Assembly: GCA_039029355.1 (NCBI GenBank)
Contig: JBCCGI010000008.1
Coordinates: 1 to 64,000, forward strand
Source: JBCCGI01 sp039029355
GTDB taxonomy: Bacteria > Planctomycetota > UBA1135 > GCA-002686595
Reading direction: 5' to 3'
Length of the DNA stretch: 64,000 bases
Positions 7,868-17,231 of the stretch are shown here, piece after piece. Positions within the stretch are counted from its first letter, which is position 1. Every line of letters begins with the position of its first letter. The notes under the pieces are model-generated. The model searched no databases, was not told the origin of the DNA, and saw nothing but the letters and a program-made list of their open reading frames with translations. The position numbers and the translations under genes were made by a program.

Positions 7868-10780
7868 TCAGAGCGATCGCACGAACGCGAGGATCGCCTC
7901 GATGTCCGCGTCGACGTCGGTGCTCTGCAGGAACTGCTGGTTCTGCGAGATGCCCGGCACGAACTCCTCGTGCCCGCGGACGTCGTGGAACTCGTTGAAG
8001 AGCTTCTGCACCGAGATCCGGCCCGGGCTGCCGTACTTCGGATCGTCGGTCTGCGACGCCGGGTCGAGCAGCGCCCGCAGCGACTGGGTCGAGTGGTCGT
8101 GGAAGTACGGGCCGGTCGAGAAGGCCCCGAGCTTGGTCGGGATCGAAAAGACCTCGGCCGGACGCTCGAAGGTCTTCTTCGGCCCCAGTGGATTGCCGAT
8201 GTCGACCGGGCACGGCCAGCTGTTCGGGTCGTCGCGCTCGAAGTCGTCGGCGACGTCCGGGTACATCGGCACGTAGGGCTCGAGGTCGAGGTACCCGTCG
8301 CCGTTCCGGTCGGAGTCGGGGATGCCGTCGGGCGGATCGACGTCGATGTTGACGCCGGTGTTCACGTCCTTGGCGTGGATCAGCGAGAACTGCGGCTCCT
8401 GCAGCCCGGTGCAGTTGGGCTGGAAGAGCTCGACACCGTCCGGCGTCGAGACCACCTGCGGCGGCAGCGTGTCGCGCGTGAAGAAGGCCGTCGCGCCGGG
8501 CGAGCCGCTCACCGGCGGCTGGACCCGGGGGTGGCACGTCGTGCAGGACGCGTTGCGCCCCGTCGGGTTCAGCCCGGTGTCGTCCGTCCCGAAGAACAGG
8601 TCCTGGCCGAAGGCCGCGAGCGGCGTGAGCTGCCCGGTGACCGGGTCCAGGTTGGGGTTGAGCGGCACGGGGATCACCTCGTGGAAGTCGATCAGCCCCT
8701 GGCGCTCGGCGGTCGTGAAGTCGACCTGCCCCCCGTTCTCCTCGGGGAACATCGGTCCGGTCTCGCCCAGGTGGAGGCGCACGCCCTTCCACAGCTGGAG
8801 CCCGGTGCCCACTGCGCCGCCGAAGACCGGCATGGTCGAGCGCGGCCCGCTCGTGCGCTGCCACACGTTGCCGTCGGCGCCGCCCTCGAAGTGGCACGAG
8901 GCGCACGAGTTGTTGAAGTTGCCCGCGGTCTGGGCGCGGCTCGCGTCCTCGAACAGCTCCATCCCGACGCGCTGCGATGCCGTCAACGCATCCGGCCCGC
9001 CGGTGAGCGGTACCTGGTCGCGCTCCTTGGTGATCACGAACGTGTCCCAGTCGACGCGCAGGGTCGACAGCGTCCGCGTGAGCTCGTTGACCACGTGGAC
9101 CAACGCGTCGTCGTTGGCCGTCGCGGGGTCGTCCACCACCGTCATCCCCAGCGGGAGGTCGCCCAGCGACGTCGTGGTGTCGAAGGGCGCGCGCTCGACG
9201 TGCTCGAAGCGCGGCGGGTAGACCGTGCGCAGGGTGAGGTCACCCGCGCCGTCGATCTCGTAGAGGAAGAGGTCCTCGGAGCCGCGGTTCAGCAGCAGCA
9301 GCCGATCGCCCGCGGCGTTGAAGCGCGCAAACGCCGGGTTGCCCGCGCGGTGGCCGAGTTTCCCCGCTCCCGTCCCTTCGGCGCCGAACACCATCTGCAC
9401 GCCGTTGGAGAGGTGGAACGCGCCGCCCGGCTCGAGCAGCGCCACCTGCCACGGAAGCGCGACGCCCGCCAGCGCCGGGTTGGCGTCGACCGGCAGCGTC
9501 AGCGCGTGCGCGCCCCCGCCGAGTGGGCTCATCGGGAACGGGCCGCCCGTGCCGGGCAGGAGGTACAGCGTCCCCGCCGCGCCGAAGGGGATGTCGACCG
9601 GGCCCGCCAGGGGCTGCCCGAAGGCCGCGAGCGCGATCGCCCCGGGCAGGTCGGGTCCGGACAGCCGCAGCGTGGCGCTGCCGCCGAGCAACGGCGCTCC
9701 CTCGCCGCCGAGGCTGACCACCGCCCCCGCCGCGATCTTGCCCACGCCGTAGGGCACGTAGCTCGCGGGCTCCGCGGGATCGGAGAGCTCGTGGTGGTAC
9801 CGCTCGAACGTCCCGCTCGCGGTGTCGATCAGCGTCAGCGCGGGATACACGCGGTTCGCGAAGTCCCCCGCCAGTGCCGGCCCGAAGTCGAAGCCCACGT
9901 CGTGGTTGACGTTGTGCAGCAGGTGCGGCACCACCGCCGTCGAGCCGTCGGGCGAGAGCGCCACGTCCTGCAGGAAGCGCGGCACGCCCTGGCTCTGGAT
10001 CACCTGCACCGGCGTCGGGTTGAGGATCGGGTGGAACGGGTACTCGTTCAGGTTGATCTTGGAGCTCACGCTCGAAGCGACCGGCCGCCCCGTGCCGTCG
10101 AGCGTCAGGTCGACGACCGAGACGTAGCCCGGCGTCAGGTGCGTGACGTATACGCGCGCGCTGTCCGCCGCGAAGGCGAACGCGCGCGGCTCGCCCTCGT
10201 CGGCGAGGAAGTCGCCGTCGGAGTCCACGTCGTCGATCGTCAGCGGGTCGGGAAACTCGTTCAGCGAGCGGTGGAATTCGTGCGTGTGCAGCACCCCGTA
10301 GGGCGCCTGTGCGTCGAAGAACCGCAGCGTGCCCGAGCGGAAGCCCGACACGGCGAAGAAGGCCCCGTTGGGCGCGACGGCCAGCCCGTAGGGCTCGATG
10401 CCGACGTCGGTGAGCGTGTCGGTCACCGTGCGCGACGCGACGTCGATCACGCTGACCGACGAGCGCAGCTCGGCGCCGGTGAACGGCGTCGCGAAGTTCA
10501 CGTCGATCGGAACCGTCCCGCGCTGGTTGGCGACGAAGACCGTCGCGCCGTCGGCCGCAAACGCCAGCGAGCGCGGGTGCACGCCGACCTCGACCTCGGT
10601 CGCGGTCCCGGCGGCGAGGTCGACCACGCTCACCGAGCCGTTGTCGCGGTTGCAGACCCAGACCGAGCCGGGATCGTTCGGGTCGACGGCGACCGCCGAG
10701 ACGCCGGTCTGCGCGGACGGGAGTCCGGTCAGAAAGAGGGCCGCGGCTACGGACAGGGCCGAAAGGGGGGATCGGGTCAT
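7868..10780 (-). CDS. Exported YVTN beta-propeller / di-heme cytochrome c (MauG / CcpA-like) protein
   Basis: 970 residues from the ATG at 10780 (first residues MTRSPLSALSVAAALFL, a signal peptide ending near PSAQ). The frame is open further upstream but without a better start. The N-terminal part has YVTN/NHL-type propeller repeats (SVxVVDLAAGT, VFVANQRG). Two CxxCH heme sites, CASCH near residue 627 and CTTCH near residue 747, together with a GPYFHDHST motif near the C-terminus, match the di-heme cytochrome c peroxidase/MauG family. A beta-rich stretch between propeller and cytochrome (about 370-500), with an FHLSNGVQMVFG strand, resembles the C-terminal module of neighbouring exported proteins. 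The likely role is periplasmic electron transfer or peroxide/oxidative chemistry; the substrate is unknown. It is divergent from a sigma-factor gene 281 bp away. Confidence 0.85.
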   Translation of the reverse strand: MTRSPLSALSVAAALFLTGLPSAQTGVSAVAVDPNDPGSVWVCNRDNGSVSVVDLAAGTATEVEVGVHPRSLAFAADGATVFVANQRGTVPIDVNFATPFTGAELRSSVSVIDVASRTVTDTLTDVGIEPYGLAVAPNGAFFAVSGFRSGTLRFFDAQAPYGVLHTHEFHRSLNEFPDPLTIDDVDSDGDFLADEGEPRAFAFAADSARVYVTHLTPGYVSVVDLTLDGTGRPVASSVSSKINLNEYPFHPILNPTPVQVIQSQGVPRFLQDVALSPDGSTAVVPHLLHNVNHDVGFDFGPALAGDFANRVYPALTLIDTASGTFERYHHELSDPAEPASYVPYGVGKIAAGAVVSLGGEGAPLLGGSATLRLSGPDLPGAIALAAFGQPLAGPVDIPFGAAGTLYLLPGTGGPFPMSPLGGGAHALTLPVDANPALAGVALPWQVALLEPGGAFHLSNGVQMVFGAEGTGAGKLGHRAGNPAFARFNAAGDRLLLLNRGSEDLFLYEIDGAGDLTLRTVYPPRFEHVERAPFDTTTSLGDLPLGMTVVDDPATANDDALVHVVNELTRTLSTLRVDWDTFVITKERDQVPLTGGPDALTASQRVGMELFEDASRAQTAGNFNNSCASCHFEGGADGNVWQRTSGPRSTMPVFGGAVGTGLQLWKGVRLHLGETGPMFPEENGGQVDFTTAERQGLIDFHEVIPVPLNPNLDPVTGQLTPLAAFGQDLFFGTDDTGLNPTGRNASCTTCHPRVQPPVSGSPGATAFFTRDTLPPQVVSTPDGVELFQPNCTGLQEPQFSLIHAKDVNTGVNIDVDPPDGIPDSDRNGDGYLDLEPYVPMYPDVADDFERDDPNSWPCPVDIGNPLGPKKTFERPAEVFSIPTKLGAFSTGPYFHDHSTQSLRALLDPASQTDDPKYGSPGRISVQKLFNEFHDVRGHEEFVPGISQNQQFLQSTDVDADIEAILAFVRSL

Positions 10781-11061
10781 GGTGGGGATTCCGAACGGGG
10801 GAGCGGAGTTCAGCTTACCGGCTTGGCATCGGGTCGGGGCGGCGCCGGCGGCCTTCGCCCCTCTCTGAGACTCGATGGGTCTCCTGGGGTGGGCGCACGC
10901 CTCCGGCCTCCTCCAGGGTCGTCGCGCGCCGACCCGGAATCGACTCGGCTTCCCGCGGTTTCCGCGGCGCCAAGCCCCGCCTTGGCCTGGCGTGACGCCT
11001 CCTTTTTCCGACTGAGCCGAGTCGATTCGCCGTGGCCGCGCGACGATGAACAGCGAAGCCG

Positions 11062-13221
11062 ATGCCCCGCCCCGATCCCGTCCAACCCGAGGGTTTGCTG
11101 GAGCACGCCTCGTTCGTGCGCTCCCTCGCGTCGGCGCTGGTTCGAGACCCGCACCTGGCCGACGACCTGTCCCAGGAGACCCTGGCCGCCGCGCTCGAGC
11201 AGCCGCCCGGCTCCATCCACGGGCTTCGGGCCTGGCTCCGCGGCGTCCTGATTCGACGCGCCCACCAGCACCGCCGCAGCGAGGCGCGCAGAGGTGAGCA
11301 CCACGCCCTCCGGGCCGAGGGGCAGACGGCCGCGTTTCCGGCGGTCGACGAAGCTCTGGAGCGCGCGGACCTCGGGCGCAGGCTAGTCGGCGCGGTGATG
11401 GACCTGCCGGAGCCCTATCGCACCACGATCGTGCTGCGCTTTCTCGAGGACCTGCCTCCACGCCGCATCGCGGCGCTGCGCGGCGTACCGGTCAACACCG
11501 TGCGCACGCACCTCGAGCGGGGTCTCGAGCGGCTGCGAGCACGGCTCGAGGGCGAGTCCGATAGCTGGGTACGGGGGCTCGCCCTGCTCGCTGCCCTCCC
11601 CGCCGTCGACCGGCTCGCCCCGGCCGGAGCGGGCGCGTCCGCGGCCGCGCTCTGTGGAGCGCTCGCGGTCGCCGTCGCCGCGGTCTGGATCTCCGTCACG
11701 GTCGGGACCGGCGCGGCGCGCGAGCGATCGACGAGCGCTCCGAAGCGGGCGGCCGTCGCAACCTCGCCGGCGCCCGGCGGTGGGCTCCCCCTGGTGGCCG
11801 CGTCGCCGCCCGCCCAGCGCGCCGCCCGGAGCCCCTCTGAACCGACTCCCGCACGCGCCGAGCCCAAGGCGCCCGCGGCGCTCGAGCTCCGGAAGCGCTC
11901 GACTCTGCGCGTGCAGCTCGGAGCCCTCGCGCCAGCGCCCGCCGCGCAGGTCCGGGTGCGCGCCCGCGGCTCATCCGCCGAAACCCCCTGGGTCGCGCTG
12001 GAGGAGGGCGAGGTCGAGCTGGTGGACCTGCCGGCAGGCCGCTACGACGTCCTCGCGGTGCTCCACAGCTCAGAGGACGCCCCGGATCCCGACCTGTCGG
12101 GGCGGCTCGGCATCGACTGGCCCGATCCGCGGCCGTGGAAGGGTAGGGTGTCGCTGCGCTCGACGGTGCTCGACGAGGGTGCCTCGGCGTCGGTGACGGT
12201 CTTCGGGCGGGAGGGCACCGAAGTGCTCGTCGAGACCGAGGACGCCCCCGCCGGGCTGGTCTTCGCGCTCGAGTCGGTGGGACCGAGCCCGACGCTCGCC
12301 GCCGTCGCCACGGACGATGGGCGCAGGGCGCGTTTCACCGCCGTGCAGCCCGGTCGCTACATGCTGCAGACCGTGCGCGCCGGCGAGATCCTGCGCCGGG
12401 AGCCGCTCACGGTGCCACAGCTCGACGCCGGCCCCTTCCGAGTCCGAACCAAGCTCGGAGCCGGACGCGTTCGCGTGGACGACCCGGTGGCGGACCACCA
12501 GGCACCGGTCCACCTGCTCGCGGGGCCGCTTCCGCTGTCCCCCACCGACGATCCGCCGAAGACGGTCGAGCGCAGTAGCTTCACCGCCTCCTTCGGCGAG
12601 CTGCTTCCGGGTCGCTACCGCCTCTGGACGTTGCGCGCCTCGGGCGAGTCGATCCTCCGCGATGAGTTCGAGCTGGAGCGCGGGCAGCTGCACGTCGCTC
12701 GCCCCGCCGCCGGCGCCGTCCTCCATCGACTCGACGTCACCGTTCCGGACTCCGTCGCGGAGGAGGACGTCGCCCTGCGCCTGCTGGACGACCTCGGGCT
12801 CACGATCGGGATCGGTCGCCTGTCGCCCGGCGAGGAGGTCCACACCTGGACGGCCTCGGCCGGGAGATACCGCGTGCTCGCGTCGACGGCCTCCGGCGGG
12901 CGCGCCTACGGCCAGGTCGACCTGCGCGGCGACCACACGATCGTGCTGCGGGGGCTCGCGGCGGACCCGGTCGCCCTGCGGATCGAGCGGGCCGGCCAAC
13001 CGCTGTCGGCCGCGGCCGTGTGTATCGCCCCGGCGGGATTCGGCGGCGTCGAGGAGTCCGGACGCTTCCGCCTGCCGACCGACACCACCGGCGTCGCGCA
13101 GGCGCGCCTTGCGCCGGGGCGGTACGAGGTGAGCGGAGAGAACGGGCTCGCGGCCGTCGTCGACCTGCAATCCGGGGTGTCGACCGTGACGGTGCTCCTC
13201 GTGGAGACCGCGGCCGACTAG
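11062..13221 (+). CDS. ECF-type sigma factor with membrane helix and C-terminal beta-domain extension
   Basis: 719 residues. Residues 10-75 resemble sigma-70 region 2 (HLADDLSQETL at 31-41). Residues 110-165 are region 4, with LPEPYRTTIVLRF at 115-127 and the helix-turn-helix IAALRGVPVNTVRTHLERGLE. A hydrophobic membrane segment spans 189-214. The remaining 500 residues are a Pro/Ala linker and then repeated beta-sandwich domains. If the helix is inserted, the sigma part is cytoplasmic and the extension is outside the membrane, which would make this a one-piece transmembrane sigma factor with no separate anti-sigma factor. Extended ECF sigma factors are known in Planctomycetota; the sensing role is inference. 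ATG 11062 starts right at the sigma domain. Confidence 0.83.
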   Translation: MPRPDPVQPEGLLEHASFVRSLASALVRDPHLADDLSQETLAAALEQPPGSIHGLRAWLRGVLIRRAHQHRRSEARRGEHHALRAEGQTAAFPAVDEALERADLGRRLVGAVMDLPEPYRTTIVLRFLEDLPPRRIAALRGVPVNTVRTHLERGLERLRARLEGESDSWVRGLALLAALPAVDRLAPAGAGASAAALCGALAVAVAAVWISVTVGTGAARERSTSAPKRAAVATSPAPGGGLPLVAASPPAQRAARSPSEPTPARAEPKAPAALELRKRSTLRVQLGALAPAPAAQVRVRARGSSAETPWVALEEGEVELVDLPAGRYDVLAVLHSSEDAPDPDLSGRLGIDWPDPRPWKGRVSLRSTVLDEGASASVTVFGREGTEVLVETEDAPAGLVFALESVGPSPTLAAVATDDGRRARFTAVQPGRYMLQTVRAGEILRREPLTVPQLDAGPFRVRTKLGAGRVRVDDPVADHQAPVHLLAGPLPLSPTDDPPKTVERSSFTASFGELLPGRYRLWTLRASGESILRDEFELERGQLHVARPAAGAVLHRLDVTVPDSVAEEDVALRLLDDLGLTIGIGRLSPGEEVHTWTASAGRYRVLASTASGGRAYGQVDLRGDHTIVLRGLAADPVALRIERAGQPLSAAAVCIAPAGFGGVEESGRFRLPTDTTGVAQARLAPGRYEVSGENGLAAVVDLQSGVSTVTVLLVETAAD

Positions 13222-13356
13222 CTCGCCCCCCCGCCCCGCGGGTTGCCGCATCGGGGTCGGAACGGAACGGGATGTCGCGCGCCGAAATGGCCGCCGCGCG
13301 TCGGCGAACAGGCCGAGCATGGGCGGAACCGGACACTCGGGACTAGGCTTGGCAGC

Positions 13357-15480
13357 ATGACGCTCTCCCTCTTCGCCTCCACGGCCCTGCTGCTCGCGGC
13401 CCAGTCCTCGGCCGCGCCGGAGCTCGTCTCCGCCGCCGGCCAGCCCCTGTCGATCGAGCGCCTCGAGCGCCTGCTCGAAGAGGAGCGCGAACGGCTGCAC
13501 GTCGCGGGCGGCGCGGCGGCGGTGCTGAACGACAGTCGCGTCGTGTGGACCGGCGTCTTCGGCGACGCCGACCACCGCGGCGGGGCCGCCGTCGACGCCG
13601 ACACGATCTTCGAGGCCGCCTCGATCACCAAGCCGCTCTTCGGCTACCTCGCGATGCGTTTCGTCGAGCGCGGCGAGCTCGACCTCGACGCGCCGCTGCA
13701 CGAGCTCTTCCCGCACCCCGACCTCGGGAGCGACCGCCGCGCGCAGGCGGTGACGCCGCGGATGGTGCTCGCGCACACCACCGGCCTGCCCAACTGGCGC
13801 CAGGGCGCGCTGCGCTTCGAGTTCGACCCGGGCACGGCCTTCGGGTACTCGGGAGAGGCCTACGTCTGGCTCGGCCGCGCGCTCGAGCAGCGCTCCGGCC
13901 TGCCGCTGGACGAGCTCTTCGAGCGCGAGGTCTTCGCCCCGCTGGGCATGGCCAGCTCGGACACGGTCTGGAGCGAGTCCATCGCCGCCCGCAAGGCCGC
14001 CGCGCACCTGAACGGCGACGTCGCCCAGGTCGAGGTGTGGCGGCCGGAGCGGGCGGTGCCGGCAAGCTCGCTCCACACCACGGCCGTCGACCTCGCGCGC
14101 TTCCTGGAGCACGTGCTGGCTCGCGAGGGCCTGAGCGACGCCGCCTACGACGAGCTGTTCGCGCGCCACTCCACCCCCGCCGCCGAAGACCCCAAGCAGA
14201 ACCAGGACGGCTCGATCTCCTGGGGCCTCGGCTGGGTGCGCGAGCCTGGCCCGCACGGGCTGCGCCTACACCACGGCGGAACCAACCGCGGCTTCGAGGG
14301 CCACGTCGAGCTCCAGCCCGAGACCGGCTCCGGCTTCGTCGTGCTGACCAACTCCGACCGCGGCTCGCAGCTGATCGAGAGCGTCCGCAACTACCTCGCC
14401 GACGGCCGCCTGCCCGCGCCGCCGGCGCCGCGTCCCGGAGCGCTCGCGCTCGCGCTCGACGACCCGCGCTGGAAGGTCGAGGGTGCGGTCGAGCGCGAGG
14501 GCGCGGGCACGGCGACCGCCCTGCGGCTCGTCGAGGACTTCACCCGCCTCGAGCTCGGCGGCGAGCCGTTCGACAACTTCCTGCTCGAGGTCGACGTCGC
14601 GGTCGACCAGGCCTTCGGTTTCGCCGGCGTGACGTTCCGCGGCGACGAGCAGGGCCACGAGGAGGTCTACCTGCGCGCCCACGAGTCGGGCACGCCGGAC
14701 GCGCTCCAGTACTCCCCCACCTTCCACGGCGTCGCCGGCTGGCAGCTCTACCCCGGCTTCAACCACCACCGCACCGCACACCTGCGGCAGCGCGAGTGGA
14801 TGCGCCTGCGCCTGGCGGTGTTCGAGGATTGGATGGAGGTCTTCCTCGACGACCCCGGCCAGCTGGCGCTGCACGTCTACGACCTCAAGCACGGCGAGCG
14901 CGAGGGCGCGATCGGCCTCTGGGGCACGGCCGGTACGCGCTTCCGCAACCTCGTCGTCACCCCGCTGGAATCCTGGGACTTCACCTACGACTACCAACCG
15001 CTGCCCCCGCTGCCCCCGGGCTTCGTCCCGCGCTGGGAGGTCTCCAGTCCGTTCGACGGGTCGCGGCTGGAGGGCCTCTACCTGCCGGCCGAGCTCGGGG
15101 ACGAGCTGACGTGGAGCCCGCTCGCGACCGAGCACACCGGCGTCGTGAACGTCGCGCGCCTCGCCGGCCTGGAGCGCGGCGACACCGTGCTCGCGCGCTT
15201 CGTCATCGACGCCGAGGAGCGCCAGCGGATGCGCCTCGACTTCGGCTACAGCGACGACGCGCGCGTGTACCTCGACGGCGAGCTGCTCTTCCACGGCCGA
15301 AGCGGCCTCGACGAGCGCGGCGAGCCCTTCCACGGACGGATCGGGCTGCACGACGCGCTGTACCTGGCGCTCGAGGAGGGCGAGAACGAGGTCGTCTTCG
15401 CCCTCACCGAGTCGATGGGCGGCTGGGGCGCGATGGCGAAGCTCGCCGATGCGTCCGGCGTCGAGGTGCTCTCCGACTAG
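13357..15480 (+). CDS. Exported serine hydrolase (beta-lactamase / class C-like) with C-terminal beta domains
   Basis: 707 residues from ATG 13357, with a signal peptide (MTLSLFASTALLLAAQSSAA). The frame is open upstream but lacks a signal there. The beta-lactamase/D-aminopeptidase fold occupies about 30-375: SITK at 89-92 holds the nucleophile, YSG at 164-166 is the second motif (usually YxN, so the third residue is atypical), and HHGG at 305-308 is at the KTG position. Residues 380-560 look like a concanavalin/DUF1080-type sandwich (RGDEQGHEEVYLRAHESG). The C-terminal 140 residues form another beta domain. The role is probably hydrolysis of an ester or a peptide on the outer side; it need not be a resistance enzyme. 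The stop overlaps the convergent stop of the next gene. Confidence 0.85.
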   Translation: MTLSLFASTALLLAAQSSAAPELVSAAGQPLSIERLERLLEEERERLHVAGGAAAVLNDSRVVWTGVFGDADHRGGAAVDADTIFEAASITKPLFGYLAMRFVERGELDLDAPLHELFPHPDLGSDRRAQAVTPRMVLAHTTGLPNWRQGALRFEFDPGTAFGYSGEAYVWLGRALEQRSGLPLDELFEREVFAPLGMASSDTVWSESIAARKAAAHLNGDVAQVEVWRPERAVPASSLHTTAVDLARFLEHVLAREGLSDAAYDELFARHSTPAAEDPKQNQDGSISWGLGWVREPGPHGLRLHHGGTNRGFEGHVELQPETGSGFVVLTNSDRGSQLIESVRNYLADGRLPAPPAPRPGALALALDDPRWKVEGAVEREGAGTATALRLVEDFTRLELGGEPFDNFLLEVDVAVDQAFGFAGVTFRGDEQGHEEVYLRAHESGTPDALQYSPTFHGVAGWQLYPGFNHHRTAHLRQREWMRLRLAVFEDWMEVFLDDPGQLALHVYDLKHGEREGAIGLWGTAGTRFRNLVVTPLESWDFTYDYQPLPPLPPGFVPRWEVSSPFDGSRLEGLYLPAELGDELTWSPLATEHTGVVNVARLAGLERGDTVLARFVIDAEERQRMRLDFGYSDDARVYLDGELLFHGRSGLDERGEPFHGRIGLHDALYLALEEGENEVVFALTESMGGWGAMAKLADASGVEVLSD

Positions 15481-17024
15481 GGGCCGACGAAGACCTGCAG
15501 GCCGCTGGTTAGCCGCACCGGCTCGCCCGGCGCCACGCCGGTCGTGTCGAGGAACACCCCCTGGCCGAACACCGTCGCCGAGGCGGCGAGCGGCGGGAAG
15601 GGCACGGAGACGGCGAGCGGGGTGCCGCTCCAGGTCGCGGGCGCGCTGAGCGCGACGAGCTCGGGGCCGATCAGAAGCTCGCCCAGGCCGGGCAGCGTCG
15701 TGCCGCAGCCGCCGGGCGACGTCCCGTCGAGCGACCAGCCGAGGAACGCGATCACGCCCGGCGCCTGGCCCTGGTCGAGCTCGAAGACCGCCGTCGTGCC
15801 GGCGCTGGCGTCGCCCTGGGCGAGCGCGAGCGTGCCCTCGTTCGCGCCGCAGCCGGGCACGCCGTCGACGTCGGGGATCCAGGCGAAGAGCGTGTCGTTG
15901 ACCGCGGCGTTGTAGTAGGTCACCGCGACCCCGGTGCCGTCGGCGCGCGCGTGGAGCGCGATGTTCGACAGGAACGGCTCGCCCGCGATCAGCTGGGTGC
16001 TGTCGACGAGCAGCGCGTCGTCGACGAAGACGCCCTCGCCGCCGTCCCACTCGGCGGTGTAGACCGTCGCACCGTCCTCGGTCAGCCAGAGCCCGTCCGC
16101 GGTCACCTCGGTGATCGGACCGGGGAGCTGGGGCAAGAGGTCGCCCTCAAAGCGAAAGGCCGCACCGTTGCGCACGATGCCGCGCTCGCCTCCGCCCACG
16201 CCCGTCCAGAAGGCGTGGTTGCCGGCCTCGTCGAGCTGGGGCTCCAGGAAGTAGTTGTAGTCGCTCCCCCACGGCGAGGGATCGCCGTCGATCACGAGCA
16301 CGCTGCGGTTGATCCCGACGAAGTTCAGCGCGTCGCCGCTGGGTCCGAGATCGCCGGTGTAGATCACCTTGCCCTGGTCGCCGAGGTCGAACTGCCCCGG
16401 GTTGAGGCGGTCGATCGGCTGGCCGCCGAGCAGGTCGCCCTCCTGCACGAGCAGCTCTTCCGAAAGCACCGTCCCGGCGGCGTCGAGCCGGAAGAGCACG
16501 TAGGCGCCCCGGGGCGCCTCCGAGCCGTTCTCGAAGCGCGCGTAGGCCAGGAGGCGCAGCTGGTCGTCGAGGCTCACGCCGTCGAAAGACTGGTACACCG
16601 TGCCCGCCGGCACGCCCGGCGCCGCGACCAAGTCGCCCGCGAGCGCGATCGGCACCTCGTTGAAGAGCAGCGCGCTTACCGTGCCCGGCACGTCGGTCAC
16701 CTTCAGCTCGACATAGCACGCGCGGTCGCCGGCGGAGCTCACGTCGACGTCGCGGATGTCGTCCACGAAGGCGCTCGGCACGCCGACGTCGTCGCCGGTC
16801 TGCAGCAGGACCGCCTTGTTGCGCACGAGGGCTCGCCGGTAGTCGGGCAGGAAGGCGCCCTCGTCGCGCGAGGCGATGACGACCCAACCGGTGGGATCGT
16901 CGATGTCGGGGTTGCGGATGAGCTCGACCAGGCCGAAGCCGGGGAGGATGTCGCCGGCGGTGAAGAGCTCGGTTTGGGCGGCGCAGGGGAGGGCGAGGAG
17001 CGGGGCGAGGAGGAGGGCGCGCAT
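15477..17024 (-). CDS. Exported protein of unknown function with shared C-terminal module
   Basis: 515 residues with a short signal peptide (MRALLLAPLLALPCAAQ). The body is beta-rich, with repeats around GxGVYQSFDGVSLDDQLR- and VYTAEWDGGEGVF-like strands, suggesting a propeller. I do not recognise a named family with certainty. The last 125 residues, from CGANEGTLALAQGD onwards, end in PVRLTSGLQVFVGP, like the closing strand of the C-terminal module in other exported proteins here. Its TAG (15477-15479) shares the palindrome CTAG with the TAG of the convergent serine hydrolase (15478-15480). Confidence 0.7.
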   Translation of the reverse strand: MRALLLAPLLALPCAAQTELFTAGDILPGFGLVELIRNPDIDDPTGWVVIASRDEGAFLPDYRRALVRNKAVLLQTGDDVGVPSAFVDDIRDVDVSSAGDRACYVELKVTDVPGTVSALLFNEVPIALAGDLVAAPGVPAGTVYQSFDGVSLDDQLRLLAYARFENGSEAPRGAYVLFRLDAAGTVLSEELLVQEGDLLGGQPIDRLNPGQFDLGDQGKVIYTGDLGPSGDALNFVGINRSVLVIDGDPSPWGSDYNYFLEPQLDEAGNHAFWTGVGGGERGIVRNGAAFRFEGDLLPQLPGPITEVTADGLWLTEDGATVYTAEWDGGEGVFVDDALLVDSTQLIAGEPFLSNIALHARADGTGVAVTYYNAAVNDTLFAWIPDVDGVPGCGANEGTLALAQGDASAGTTAVFELDQGQAPGVIAFLGWSLDGTSPGGCGTTLPGLGELLIGPELVALSAPATWSGTPLAVSVPFPPLAASATVFGQGVFLDTTGVAPGEPVRLTSGLQVFVGP

Positions 17025-17231
17025 GGGGACTCCTGGGCTGGGGGTTGGGGGGGATCGTACGTCCGGGCCGGCGCACCGGCGTGTAACGACGCGCGCGCTC
17101 CAATCTCGGTCTTCCGCGGATCGCCCCGATGGAAGCGCCCCTCAACACGGTGCTGCCGGTTGGGACGCTCCGGCGAGGAGCGCTCGGCGCTGCGCGAACG
17201 AGGTCCGGAGCCTAGTGGTGGAGTGGTGGAG

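Noticed and set aside
7970..11251. 1093-codon plus-strand open frame antisense to the cytochrome gene
   Set aside because: The antisense frame has the composition of a shadow; the minus strand carries a signal peptide and two CxxCH motifs.
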